Origin: Serpens sp035497635
GTDB lineage: Bacteria > Pseudomonadota > Gammaproteobacteria > Pseudomonadales > Pseudomonadaceae
Assembly (NCBI GenBank): GCA_035497635.1
Contig: DATJDB010000287.1
Coordinates: 1 to 13,246, forward strand
Length of the DNA stretch: 13,246 nucleotides
Direction of reading: 5' to 3'
Made by a program: the position numbers and the translations under genes. Of this stretch, positions 1 to 7,415 are shown in pieces. Below the pieces are notes generated by a model. It saw only the letters and a list, made by a program, of their open reading frames with translations. It was not told the DNA's origin and did not search any database. Each line of letters opens with the position of its first letter. Position 1 is the stretch's first letter.

Positions 1-2
1 TG

Positions 3-77
3 CTGGCCAAGAAACGCGCCAGCGACCGCAAGAACTGGCTGGAAGCCAAGGGCAACCTGGCCGAGGTCGTGGCTTGA
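3..77 (+). CDS. parE: DNA topoisomerase IV subunit B, C-terminal end (partial)
   Basis: Only the last 24 codons and the TGA stop (75-77) are in the window; the gene enters from the left edge. The tail reads LAKKRASDRKNWLEAKGNL and ends EVVA, which matches the well-conserved C-terminus of ParE/GyrB-type subunits (the RxxWLExxGN pattern). ParE is the ATPase subunit of topoisomerase IV, the cytoplasmic enzyme that decatenates daughter chromosomes with ParC, encoded 1.5 kb downstream on the same strand. The stop codon overlaps the TTG start of the next gene, which implies co-transcription and translational coupling. The assignment rests on this short tail plus the parC context. Confidence 0.85.
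   Translation: MAKKRASDRKNWLEAKGNLAEVVA
63..67 (+). promoter_or_regulatory. Ribosome binding site for the TTG-started phytase-like gene
   Basis: GAGGT lies inside the last codons of parE, six bases before the TTG at 74. It supports that unusual start codon and coupling of translation to parE termination. Confidence 0.55.
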
Positions 78-1060
78 TTCGCAGCTGGCTGCTCGCCGGC
101 CTGCTTCTGCTGGCCACCGGCGCCTCCGCCGGCGGACTCGAGCAGCTGCGACTGCAAGCCGAGCATCCCGTCGATGGCGTGCCCCACGGCAACCTGTCGG
201 GGCTGGCCTGGTGCGGCGACGGCTTCTGGACGGTCTCCGACCGCGACGACGATCGCCTGTATCGCCTGGTGCCCGGCGCGCAGCGCTGGTCCGTCGAGGA
301 AGAACACTTCAGTGCGCCGCCACCGCCGCCCTCCGGCCTGCCCTGGGGGCTGCGCCAGGGCCAGCTGCTGATCGGCGTGGTGCGCGGCGGCATGCTGGAT
401 TTCGAGGGCATCAGCTGTGACGGCAGCGGCAACCGCTACCTGCTCAGCGAAAGTCGCCTGGGCGTGCTGCGGATTCCCCCGGTCGGCCCGCCCCGCTGGC
501 TGAAGCTGCCGCCGGCAATGATCGTCCAGGCACGCGGCGCCGGCCTGCTGCAACGCCACAACGCCTTTCTCGAAGGCATCGCCGTGGACCCGGCCAGCCA
601 GCGCCTGTGGCTGGCCGCCGAGCGCGAGCGCCGTGGCCTGCTGGTTCTGCATCGCCAGCAAGCCGACTGGCAGTGCAACGGCGGCTGCCTGCTGCTCAGC
701 GAAGGCGGCTTCGAACCGCCACCGCCACAGAGCGGCCTGACACGCCCGCAGCCGCTGGATTTCAGCGACCTGGCCTTTCATCAGGAACGGCTCTATAGCC
801 TGGAACGCATGGCCCACCGGATCTGCAGACGCTCGCTTTCCACCGGACAGGCCGAACGCTGCTGGTCATTTGCCGACGCCACCCTCGGTGAGGAGCGCCG
901 CTACGGCGCTCCTCATGGCGTGGCGGAAGGCCTGTGGCTGGATGCCAAGGGCGCCTGGGTACTGATCGACAACGGCGAGCTGGCGCGTGGTGACGGTGAA
1001 CGCCGACCGATGCTTTGGCACTTCGCCGCACCAGAAGGCGGCTGGGAGGCGACGCCATGA
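74..1060 (+). CDS. Exported esterase-like activity of phytase family protein
   Basis: This 328-residue protein opens with a clear Sec signal peptide: R3, a hydrophobic core WLLAGLLLLATG, and a likely cleavage after ASA near residue 19. It is therefore periplasmic or secreted. The rest has the look of the phytase-like/SdiA-regulated beta-propeller group: repeated short strands with SGLAWCGDGFWTVSDRDD near residues 42-59, LDFEGISCDGSG near 108-119 and AFLEGIAVDP near 163-172. Several Cys residues could form disulfides. A run of five prolines near residue 83 would need EF-P to translate smoothly. The start is TTG, chosen because it gives the signal peptide, has GAGGT upstream and overlaps the parE stop (TTGA). 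Its own stop overlaps the next ATG (ATGA). A homologue occupies the same parE-parC interval in P. aeruginosa. The substrate is unknown; the family name does not establish phytase activity. Confidence 0.8.
   Translation: MIRSWLLAGLLLLATGASAGGLEQLRLQAEHPVDGVPHGNLSGLAWCGDGFWTVSDRDDDRLYRLVPGAQRWSVEEEHFSAPPPPPSGLPWGLRQGQLLIGVVRGGMLDFEGISCDGSGNRYLLSESRLGVLRIPPVGPPRWLKLPPAMIVQARGAGLLQRHNAFLEGIAVDPASQRLWLAAERERRGLLVLHRQQADWQCNGGCLLLSEGGFEPPPPQSGLTRPQPLDFSDLAFHQERLYSLERMAHRICRRSLSTGQAERCWSFADATLGEERRYGAPHGVAEGLWLDAKGAWVLIDNGELARGDGERRPMLWHFAAPEGGWEATP
1044..1049 (+). promoter_or_regulatory. Ribosome binding site deciding the protease start
   Basis: GGGAGG sits seven bases before the ATG at 1057 and inside the end of the upstream gene. 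It favours this start over the in-frame ATG at 1015, which is embedded in the upstream coding region. Confidence 0.6.
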
Positions 1061-1581
1061 GCAGCGCACCGCCCGGCAAGCGCCTGGGCCGCATCATGCT
1101 GCTGCTCGCCTGGGGCGCCGGCATGCTGCTGGCCACGCGCTTCTTCGCCGACTGGGAGGAATCGCGCCACAACCCCAACCCGACGCCAGCCTCGCAGCAC
1201 AGCGCCAATCACATCGAGGTGCGCCTGCAAGGCGATGGCCATGGGCATTTTCGCGCCAGCGGGCAGATCAACGACCAGCCGGTGCTGTTCCTGCTCGACA
1301 CCGGCGCTACCGATGTCGCCGTGCCCGAATCGCTGGTCGAACAGCTCGGCCTGGAGCGCGGCGCGCCCATCGAACTGCTCACCGCCAACGGCCGCGCCAC
1401 CGGCTACCGCACCCGCCTGCAGCGCCTGCAACTGGGCGACATCGTGCTCACCGACGTGCGCGCGCTGATCGCGCCGGGCATGGGCAACGACCAGGTGCTG
1501 CTGGGCATGAGCGCCCTGCGTCAACTCGAATTCACCCAGCGCGACGGCACCCTGCTGCTGCGCCAGTATTTTTCCGATTAG
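1057..1581 (+). CDS. Membrane-anchored retropepsin-like (clan AA) aspartic protease
   Basis: This 174-residue protein has a single N-terminal membrane helix (about residues 11-27, RIMLLLAWGAGMLLATRFF) followed by one pepsin-like half-domain, so it is probably a periplasmic domain tethered to the inner membrane. The catalytic motif LLDTGATDVAVP places the active Asp at residue 81, and the C-terminal LLGMSALRQLEF segment is typical of the TIGR02281-type family. Retropepsins with one motif act as dimers. The start is the ATG at 1057 rather than the in-frame one at 1015: it has GGGAGG eight bases upstream, overlaps the preceding TGA by ATGA, and places the membrane helix near the N-terminus. It lies nine bases before parC. 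The natural substrate is unknown. Confidence 0.82.
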   Translation: MSSAPPGKRLGRIMLLLAWGAGMLLATRFFADWEESRHNPNPTPASQHSANHIEVRLQGDGHGHFRASGQINDQPVLFLLDTGATDVAVPESLVEQLGLERGAPIELLTANGRATGYRTRLQRLQLGDIVLTDVRALIAPGMGNDQVLLGMSALRQLEFTQRDGTLLLRQYFSD

Positions 1582-1590
1582 GGCCCGACC

Positions 1591-3843
1591 ATGAGCGAAA
1601 CCCTCGATCTCAGCCTGGATGGCGTGGAGCGCCGCTCCCTCGCCGAGTTCACCGAACAGGCCTATCTGAACTATTCCATGTACGTGATCATGGATCGGGC
1701 CTTGCCGCACATTGGCGACGGCCTCAAGCCGGTGCAGCGCCGCATCGTCTATGCCATGAGCGAACTGGGCCTGAACGCCGACTCCAAGCACAAGAAGTCG
1801 GCGCGTACCGTCGGCGATGTGCTCGGCAAGTACCACCCGCACGGCGACTCGGCCTGCTACGAGGCCATGGTGCTGATGGCCCAGCCGTTCAGCTACCGCT
1901 ACACGCTGGTGGACGGCCAGGGCAACTGGGGCGCGCCGGACGATCCCAAGTCCTTCGCCGCCATGCGCTACACCGAGGCGCGCCTGTCGCGCTACTCCGA
2001 GGTGCTGCTCAGCGAGCTGGGCCAGGGCACCAGCGACTGGGTACCGAATTTCGACGGCACTATGGATGAACCGGCCGTGCTGCCGGCGCGTCTGCCCAAC
2101 CTGCTGCTCAACGGCACCACCGGCATCGCCGTGGGCATGGCCACCGACGTGCCGCCACACAATCTGCGCGAAGTGGCCACCGCTTGCGTGCGTCTGCTCG
2201 ACGAGCCGAACGCCACGGTCGCGCAACTGTGCGAACACGTGCCCGGCCCGGACTACCCCACCGAGGCGGAAGTCATCACCCCGCGCGCCGATCTGCTGAA
2301 GATCTACGAGACCGGGCGCGGCTCGGTGCGCATGCGTGCCGTATACCGCGTGGAAGACGGCGACGTGGTGGTTACCGCCCTGCCGCATCAGGTCTCCGGC
2401 GCCAAGGTGCTGGAGCAGATCGCCGCACAGATACAGGCCAAGAAGCTGCCGATGGTCGCCGACCTGCGCGACGAGTCCGACCATGAGAACCCCTGCCGAA
2501 TCGTCATCATCCCGCGCTCCAACCGCGTGGATGTCGAAGACCTGATGCGTCACCTGTTCGCCACCACGGACCTGGAATCCAGTTACCGGGTGAACATGAA
2601 CGTCATCGGTCTGGACGGCCGTCCGCAGGTCAAGGATCTGCGCACTCTGCTCAGCGAGTGGCTGACCTACCGCATCGGCACCGTGCGCCGCCGCCTGCAA
2701 TTCCGCCTGGACAAGGTCGAGCGACGCCTGCACCTGCTGGAAGGCCTGCTGGTCGCCTTCCTCAACCTGGACGAAGTGATCGCCATCATCCGCAGCGAGG
2801 ATCAGCCCAAGGCGGTGCTGATGGAGCGCTTTGGCCTCAGTGATCTGCAGACCGACTACATCCTCGACACCAAGCTGCGCCAACTGGCGCGCCTGGAAGA
2901 AATGAAGATCCGTGGCGAGCAGGACGAGCTGGCCAAGGAACGCGACAAGCTGCTGGCCTTGCTGGGCAGCGAAACCAAGCTGAAGAAGCTGGTGCGCAAG
3001 GAACTGCTGGCAGACGCGGAAACCTACGGCGATGCGCGCCGCTCGCCGATCATCGCACGCGCCGAGGCTCGCGCCCTGTCGGAAACCGATTTGCTGCCGT
3101 CCGAGCCGGTCACCGTGGTGCTCTCCGGAATGGGCTGGGTGCGCTGCGCCAAGGGCCACGACGTCGACGCCGCCGGCCTGTCCTACAAGGCCGGCGACCA
3201 GTTCAAGTCCGCCGCGCCGGGCCGTTCCAACCAGTACGCGGTGTTCATCGACAGTACCGGGCGCAGCTATTCGCTGGCCGCGCACTCGCTGCCTTCCGCT
3301 CGCGGCCAGGGCGAGCCGCTGACCGGTCGCCTGACCCCACCGCCCGGCGCCAGCTTCGAATGCGTGATGCTGCCGGAAGACGAGGCGCTGTACGTCATGG
3401 CTTCCGACGCCGGCTACGGCTTCGTGGCCAAGGGCGAGGACTTGCAGGCCAAGAACAAGGCCGGCAAGGCGCTGCTCTCGCTGCCCAAGGGCGCCAAGGT
3501 GCTGGCGCCGCTGCCGCTGAGCAACCGCGAACAGGACTGGCTGGCGGCGGCCACCACCGACGGCCGTCTGCTGTTGTTCCGCATCAGCGAGCTGCCGCAG
3601 CTGCCCAAGGGCAAGGGCAACAAGCTGATCAGCATTCCTTCGGACCGTGTCGCCTCCCGCGAGGAATATGTCACCGCGCTGGCTGTACTGCCCGACGGCG
3701 CCAACCTGGTGCTGCAAGCCGGCAAGCGCACGCTGACGCTCAAGGGCGAGGATCTGGCGCACTATCAGGGCGAACGTGGCCGGCGCGGCAACAAACTCCC
3801 GCGCGGGTTCCAGCGAGTCGACGAGCTGCAGGTGGAAATCTGA
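1591..3843 (+). CDS. parC: DNA topoisomerase IV subunit A
   Basis: This 750-residue protein is close to the usual ParC length. It is the DNA-cleaving subunit of topoisomerase IV, which unlinks replicated chromosomes together with ParE. The N-terminal breakage-reunion domain contains YHPHGDSACYEAM and the active-site tyrosine in MRYTEARLS, Y127 by my count. The quinolone-resistance positions are Ser87 and Glu91, both the susceptible-type residues in P. aeruginosa numbering. A coiled-coil tower follows (about residues 350-490, charged LEEMKIRGEQDELAKERDKL). The C-terminal wrapping domain is about residues 500-750. The ATG at 1591 follows the protease stop by nine bases, with AGGGC as a weak binding site overlapping that stop. 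It probably belongs to the parE transcript. The sequence shows no frameshift or truncation. Confidence 0.98.
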   Translation: MSETLDLSLDGVERRSLAEFTEQAYLNYSMYVIMDRALPHIGDGLKPVQRRIVYAMSELGLNADSKHKKSARTVGDVLGKYHPHGDSACYEAMVLMAQPFSYRYTLVDGQGNWGAPDDPKSFAAMRYTEARLSRYSEVLLSELGQGTSDWVPNFDGTMDEPAVLPARLPNLLLNGTTGIAVGMATDVPPHNLREVATACVRLLDEPNATVAQLCEHVPGPDYPTEAEVITPRADLLKIYETGRGSVRMRAVYRVEDGDVVVTALPHQVSGAKVLEQIAAQIQAKKLPMVADLRDESDHENPCRIVIIPRSNRVDVEDLMRHLFATTDLESSYRVNMNVIGLDGRPQVKDLRTLLSEWLTYRIGTVRRRLQFRLDKVERRLHLLEGLLVAFLNLDEVIAIIRSEDQPKAVLMERFGLSDLQTDYILDTKLRQLARLEEMKIRGEQDELAKERDKLLALLGSETKLKKLVRKELLADAETYGDARRSPIIARAEARALSETDLLPSEPVTVVLSGMGWVRCAKGHDVDAAGLSYKAGDQFKSAAPGRSNQYAVFIDSTGRSYSLAAHSLPSARGQGEPLTGRLTPPPGASFECVMLPEDEALYVMASDAGYGFVAKGEDLQAKNKAGKALLSLPKGAKVLAPLPLSNREQDWLAAATTDGRLLLFRISELPQLPKGKGNKLISIPSDRVASREEYVTALAVLPDGANLVLQAGKRTLTLKGEDLAHYQGERGRRGNKLPRGFQRVDELQVEI

Positions 3844-3853
3844 GGTTAGTGCT

Positions 3854-3885
3854 GGGAGAATGCCGGCACCAAGCGGCAGTCTCCC
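3854..3885 (+). terminator. Stem-loop just downstream of parC
   Basis: GGGAGA and TCTCCC pair around an inner TGCCG/CGGCA stem, separated by one A/G mismatch, with an eight-base loop. It begins ten bases after the parC stop. No T-run follows, so it is a 3'-end stabiliser or a Rho-assisted end rather than a classical intrinsic terminator. Confidence 0.5.
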
Positions 3886-3925
3886 GCACACGCCCCACGC
3901 GTGATGCGCCGAGCTGACCGCACAT

Positions 3926-3931
3926 TAGAAT
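3926..3931 (+). promoter_or_regulatory. Possible -10 box upstream of the PqiC-like gene
   Basis: TAGAAT lies in the 159-base parC-pqiC gap, in an AT-rich patch, about 70 bases before the ATG. I see no good -35 at 16-18 bases, so this is a weak call. It would give the lipoprotein gene its own promoter. Confidence 0.25.
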
Positions 3932-3934
3932 TAC

Positions 3935-3957
3935 GGGCCGCTGAATTCAGCCGGCCC
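3935..3957. repeat. Inverted repeat in the leader of the PqiC-like gene
   Basis: GGGCCGCTGAA pairs with TTCAGCCGGCCC, a near-perfect dyad with one bulged base centred on AATT. It directly overlaps where transcription would start if the TAGAAT at 3926 is a -10. It could be an operator or an RNA hairpin. A second short hairpin, GGCCG/CGGCC at 3973-3989, lies just before the ribosome binding region. Confidence 0.4.
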
Positions 3958-4002
3958 AGCTGCTGCCAAATCGGCCGCCCTTGACGGCCATCCGGGTGAA
4001 CA

Positions 4003-4689
4003 ATGAAGTACATGCGCTTTATGGCGCTGTCGCTGCTGATGGGGCTGTTGGCGGTGGGTGGCTGTATCAGCCGACCGCCAGCCGTGCTCTACCAACTGGA
4101 CAGTGGCAGTCCGATTCTCAAGGATAAATCCTCCGGCCCGATGGTCCTGCTGGAACCGGTGGACCTTGCCGACTACCTCAACCAGGGCGATGCCGTGCTG
4201 CAACGCCAGCGCGACGGCACGCTGCTTTCCGATCCCGACGCACGCTGGGCCGGCAACCTGGGCGACAACATCGACAACGTGATGCTGCAACGCCTGGCCG
4301 GACGCCTGAGTGGCCAGCGCGTCGCGCTGGAACCGATCGCCGACTTCGAGCCGGACATCGAAGTCCGCCTGAGCATTTCCCGGCTGGATTCCGGCCCGCA
4401 CAAGCCGGCGGTGCTGGAAGGTCACTGGCGCCTGCTGGATCGCAACGGCAAGCTGCGCAACAGCCGCCCGGTGCGCTTGGAGGAACCGCACCAGGGCAAC
4501 ACCGCCGACCAGATCCGCGCCCAGAGCCAGCTGCTGCAACAACTGGCCGAGCAGCTGGCCGGCGCCATCGAGCCGCTGTCCCGGCAGATCGTCGCCGCCC
4601 GCAAGCCGCGCCCGGTCGAACAGCCAAAGGCACCGCAGATACCCACCGTTGAGCCGGTTCGTAGCGACGTGGAAATCTATCGGTTCTGA
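4003..4689 (+). CDS. PqiC-family ABC-transport auxiliary lipoprotein
   Basis: This 228-residue lipoprotein has a signal sequence ending in the lipobox LAVGGC, with the lipidated Cys at residue 21 and Ile at +2, consistent with outer-membrane sorting. The mature part starts SRPPAVLYQLDSGSP and contains VMLQRLAGRLSGQRVAL, followed by a strand-rich core and a helical LRNSRP...QSQLLQQLAEQLAGAI segment. This fits the ABC_trans_aux/PqiC (DUF330) family. PqiC proteins normally form an outer-membrane cap for PqiA/PqiB (MCE) lipid-transport bridges. No pqiA or pqiB is adjacent here, so this is a stand-alone copy or its partners are elsewhere. GGGTGA lies four bases before the ATG. The gene is convergent with the dehydrogenase genes, with a REPIN-like element between them. 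The last 40 residues are Pro/Arg/Lys-rich and look unstructured. Confidence 0.8.
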   Translation: MKYMRFMALSLLMGLLAVGGCISRPPAVLYQLDSGSPILKDKSSGPMVLLEPVDLADYLNQGDAVLQRQRDGTLLSDPDARWAGNLGDNIDNVMLQRLAGRLSGQRVALEPIADFEPDIEVRLSISRLDSGPHKPAVLEGHWRLLDRNGKLRNSRPVRLEEPHQGNTADQIRAQSQLLQQLAEQLAGAIEPLSRQIVAARKPRPVEQPKAPQIPTVEPVRSDVEIYRF

Positions 4690-4707
4690 ACGCCTGGTTC
4701 CTCTTTC

Positions 4708-4848
4708 TGTGGGGCCGGGTTTACCCCAGCCAAAGCCACCGCAGGGCGGCGCCTTTCCGGCCGCCACGCTCACCCTCCCGGCGGCTAAAAAAGCGTTGTC
4801 CGCCCTACAGGGCTCGGCCACGTCGGCCGGTATAAAACCGGCCCCACA
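4708..4848. repeat. REPIN-like element 1 (long-core form) between convergent genes
   Basis: The 141-bp element is bounded by near-perfect inverted ends: TGTGGGGCCGGGTTTA on the left and the complement of TGTGGGGCCGGTTTTA on the right. Read on the minus strand, it starts and ends like the two copies at 7551 and 7730 (GGCCGGxxxxATxCCGGCCGAC... and ...GGCTTTGGC...GGTAAACCCGGCCCCACA). Its core is about 47 bp longer and contains unrelated sequence. It begins 18 bases after the PqiC-like stop and ends 32 bases before the dehydrogenase stop, so it may serve as a two-way transcript end. No transposase is in the window; RAYT enzymes mobilise this class of repeat elsewhere. Confidence 0.75.
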
Positions 4849-4880
4849 AAACAACCTGTCCCTCCGCCAGCCCCAGCGCT

Positions 4881-6086
4881 TTACTTCAGCTCGGCGGAGC
4901 TCTTGCCGAGCAGCCGTCGCGCAATGATCAACTGCTGGATCTGCTGGGTGCCCTCGAAGATGTCGAGAATCTTCGCGTCACGTGCCCACTTTTCCAGCAA
5001 CTCGTCCTCGCTGTAGCCCGGCGCGCCCACCAGCGCAACGCAGCCCAGGGTCACCTCACCGACCATCCGGCCCGCCTTGGCCTTGGCGATCGAGGCATCC
5101 TTCGAGTTCGGCATGCGGTTGTCGGCCATCCAGGCTGCCTTGAGGGTGAGCAGCCGCGCCGCCTCCCACTCCGCTTCGTAGCGATGCCAGCAGGCCTCGG
5201 CGTGCTGCATCGCCAGCAGGGGGCGCTGGCGGTCGAAGCGACATCCTGCCTTTTCCAGCAGCGCACGACTGCGATCCAGGGATGCCCGCGCCAGTCCCAC
5301 CGCCATGGCGGCCACCATTGGCCGAGTGTTGTCGAAGGTCTCCATCACCCCGGCAAAGCCCTTCTGCGCATCGATCTCGGGGCTGCCGAGCAGGTTGGCG
5401 GCGGGCACCCGGCAATCCTGGAAGCTGATCGAGGCGGTGTCCGAGGCCTTGATGCCGAGCTTCTTCTCCAGCCGCGTGACGGCCATGCCCGGCGTGCCCT
5501 TTTCCACCACGAAGGACTTGATCGCCGCGCGCCCCAGACTGCGGTCCAGGGTTGCCCAGACCACCACGGCATCGGCCCGCGCGCCGGCAGTAACGAAGAT
5601 CTTCTCGCCATTGAGCACGTAGTGATCACCGTCACGCACGGCATTGGTGCGGATCGCTGCCGAATCCGAGCCGCAGCTGGGCTCGGTGATGGCCATGGCG
5701 GCCCAGACGTTGGCGAAGCGCTGACGTTGCTCCTCGTTGGCCACTGCGGCGATGGCGGCATTGCCCAACCCCTGGCGCGGCATGGACAGCAGCAGGCCGA
5801 CATCGCCCCAGCACATTTCCATCACCGCCAGGCAGGCGGACAGGTTTCCGCCATTGCGCACCCCGTCGGTATCGCCCTCGCTACGCTTGCCCGCTGCGCC
5901 AGCCCCCAGCACATCGGGCGAGGCGGCATTCATGCCATCGAGCAGTGCGGCAAGCATGTCCAGCTCCTTGGGATAGGCATGCTCGGCGCGGTCGTACTGG
6001 CGGGACAGCGGACGCAGGTAGTTCGCCGCCACCTGATGAGCCTGACTGACCAGCGCACGGAATTTTCGCGGAGTTTCCAGATACAT
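4881..6086 (-). CDS. Acyl-CoA dehydrogenase, catalytically complete member of the pair
   Basis: This 401-residue FAD enzyme would oxidise an acyl-CoA to the 2,3-enoyl-CoA, passing electrons to ETF. Domains run in the usual order: N-terminal helical (about 1-125), beta barrel with the flavin-contact motif ITEPSCGSD at 133-141 and YVLNGEKIFVTAG, then the C-terminal helical domain. The catalytic base is present as Glu378 in ILDIFEGTQQIQ. The ATG at 6086 has TGAGGA ten bases upstream, overlapping the stop of the preceding gene, so the two are coupled. The adjacent gene is a diverged paralogue. The order acyl-CoA dehydrogenase pair next to hldE and msbA is also that of P. aeruginosa (PA4994-PA4997 region). 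The substrate cannot be told; linear fatty, branched or aromatic-side-chain acyl-CoAs are all possible. Confidence 0.9.
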   Translation of the reverse strand: MYLETPRKFRALVSQAHQVAANYLRPLSRQYDRAEHAYPKELDMLAALLDGMNAASPDVLGAGAAGKRSEGDTDGVRNGGNLSACLAVMEMCWGDVGLLLSMPRQGLGNAAIAAVANEEQRQRFANVWAAMAITEPSCGSDSAAIRTNAVRDGDHYVLNGEKIFVTAGARADAVVVWATLDRSLGRAAIKSFVVEKGTPGMAVTRLEKKLGIKASDTASISFQDCRVPAANLLGSPEIDAQKGFAGVMETFDNTRPMVAAMAVGLARASLDRSRALLEKAGCRFDRQRPLLAMQHAEACWHRYEAEWEAARLLTLKAAWMADNRMPNSKDASIAKAKAGRMVGEVTLGCVALVGAPGYSEDELLEKWARDAKILDIFEGTQQIQQLIIARRLLGKSSAELK

Positions 6087-6095
6087 GACCGATCC

Positions 6096-7376
6096 TCAGA
6101 GCTGCATGGCGCCGTTGAGCACGCCCACGGCGCGCAGATCCCGGTACCAGCGCTCGACCGGGTGTTCCTGGGTGAAGCCATGCCCGCCCAGCAGCTGCAC
6201 CGCCGCACTGCCGATGCGCGGGGCGTGTTCGCTGCAGAACAGCCGGGCGCTCCAGGCCTGCTCCTGGAACTCCAGCCCCCGATCGGCGCGGGCACAGGCG
6301 CGCCAGAGCAGCAGGCGCATGCTCTCCAGTTCTATGGCCAGGTCGGCGATGGTGAAGGCCACGCCCTGGCGGTGGCTGATCGGCTCGCCGAAGGCCTGGC
6401 GTTCGTTGCAGTAGGGAATCACATAGTCGAGCGCCGCCTGGCAGGCGCCCACGGCCAGGGCGCACCAGCCGAGGGCGGACAGATCGAGGAAGGTCTGGAA
6501 GTCGAAATCCTTGCCGCTCAGTCGGGCGTCACGCTCCACCTTCACCTGATGCAGGCGGATGCGCGTGGTGGCGCAGGCCTTCAGCCCCATGGCCGGCTCC
6601 GGCCGGCGCTCGAGGCCGTCGGCGTCGGTCGGCACCCGGAACAATGCCGGGCCGTCGCTGCACTGGGCCGAGACGATCAGGTACTCGGCGTCCCCGCCCA
6701 GCAGCACCAGGCACTTCTCGCCATCGAGCCGATACTGTCCGCCGCGCTTGCGCGCGCGGGTGACGGGCCGTGCGGGATCGGCCAGTACCTGCGGCTCGTT
6801 GATGGCCAGGACATAGTGCGGTGCATCTTCCTGCAGCAAGGCCGGCAACCAGCGTTGCTGCTGCTCGGCACTGCTCCAACGGCGCAGGCAATGGGCCGCC
6901 GACAGCGGCTGCAACAAGGCGGCGGCCAGGGACAGATCTCCATGTGCCAAGGTCTCGGCCAGCAAGGCCGTGGTCAGCGCCGTCGGGCCACCGGCCAGCC
7001 CGCCCATGGACTCCGGCACACCGTAATGCGCCAGACCCAGGGCGGCCGCCTGCGCCTGCAGCGCCGGGGGAAGGACGCCCTGCGCATCCGCCTCTTGCGC
7101 CGCCGGACGCAGAACCTCGGCGGCGAACGGGGCAAGCATTTGCCGCAGCAACTGCTGCTCCTCGCTCAGCGACAGGTCGAACAGCTCGGCGGGGCCGGTC
7201 AGCAACGGTCGCTTGCCGGCCGGCGCTTGCCGACGCGAAGCCAGCCGGAAGCCGGCGCGGCTGCCACGCAGCAGCAGGCCTTCCAGCGGTTTGCGTAGCT
7301 TGAATTGATCCGGCCAGTCGGCGCGGGCCATGCGATTGAGCAGGGCCAGAGCGTGGCCCTGGAGGGTGGTGGTCAT
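6096..7376 (-). CDS. Acyl-CoA dehydrogenase-like protein lacking the usual catalytic Glu
   Basis: This 426-residue protein has a basic N-terminal extension of about 65 residues before the family start (FDLSLSEEQQLLRQML). It keeps late family motifs: RQAFGEPISHRQG at 326-338 and LLGGHGFTQEHPVERWYRDLR near 395-415. After that, the position aligned with the catalytic Glu of its neighbour is Asn421 (VGVLNGAMQL), and the protein ends five residues later. The flavin-contact segment TEPxxGSD is also degraded, to INEPQVLAD near 192-200. It may be an inactive partner of the downstream enzyme in a heteromeric complex, as known for some mycobacterial sterol acyl-CoA dehydrogenases, or it may use another base. 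The ATG at 7376 is preferred over upstream in-frame starts: AGGA lies eight bases before it, and the longer reading would run through the REPIN repeat. It is probably the first gene of a two-gene operon. Confidence 0.85.
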   Translation of the reverse strand: MTTTLQGHALALLNRMARADWPDQFKLRKPLEGLLLRGSRAGFRLASRRQAPAGKRPLLTGPAELFDLSLSEEQQLLRQMLAPFAAEVLRPAAQEADAQGVLPPALQAQAAALGLAHYGVPESMGGLAGGPTALTTALLAETLAHGDLSLAAALLQPLSAAHCLRRWSSAEQQQRWLPALLQEDAPHYVLAINEPQVLADPARPVTRARKRGGQYRLDGEKCLVLLGGDAEYLIVSAQCSDGPALFRVPTDADGLERRPEPAMGLKACATTRIRLHQVKVERDARLSGKDFDFQTFLDLSALGWCALAVGACQAALDYVIPYCNERQAFGEPISHRQGVAFTIADLAIELESMRLLLWRACARADRGLEFQEQAWSARLFCSEHAPRIGSAAVQLLGGHGFTQEHPVERWYRDLRAVGVLNGAMQL

Positions 7377-7415
7377 GGGTATCGTCCTGATTCCACACGG
7401 AAGCGGGATGATGCG

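Noticed and set aside
1849..1863. Quinolone-resistance mutations in parC
   Set aside because: Codons 87 and 91 encode Ser and Glu, the susceptible-type residues; nothing suggests resistance here.
913..3891. Very long minus-strand open frame (992 codons) opposite parC
   Set aside because: Antisense shadow of high-GC codon usage: it is rich in Gln, His, Ala, Gly and Val, matches no family, and lies over an unmistakable parC.
5184..7298. Long plus-strand open frame (704 codons) opposite the dehydrogenase pair
   Set aside because: It spans both real genes and their junction, with composition typical of an antisense shadow and no recognisable domain.
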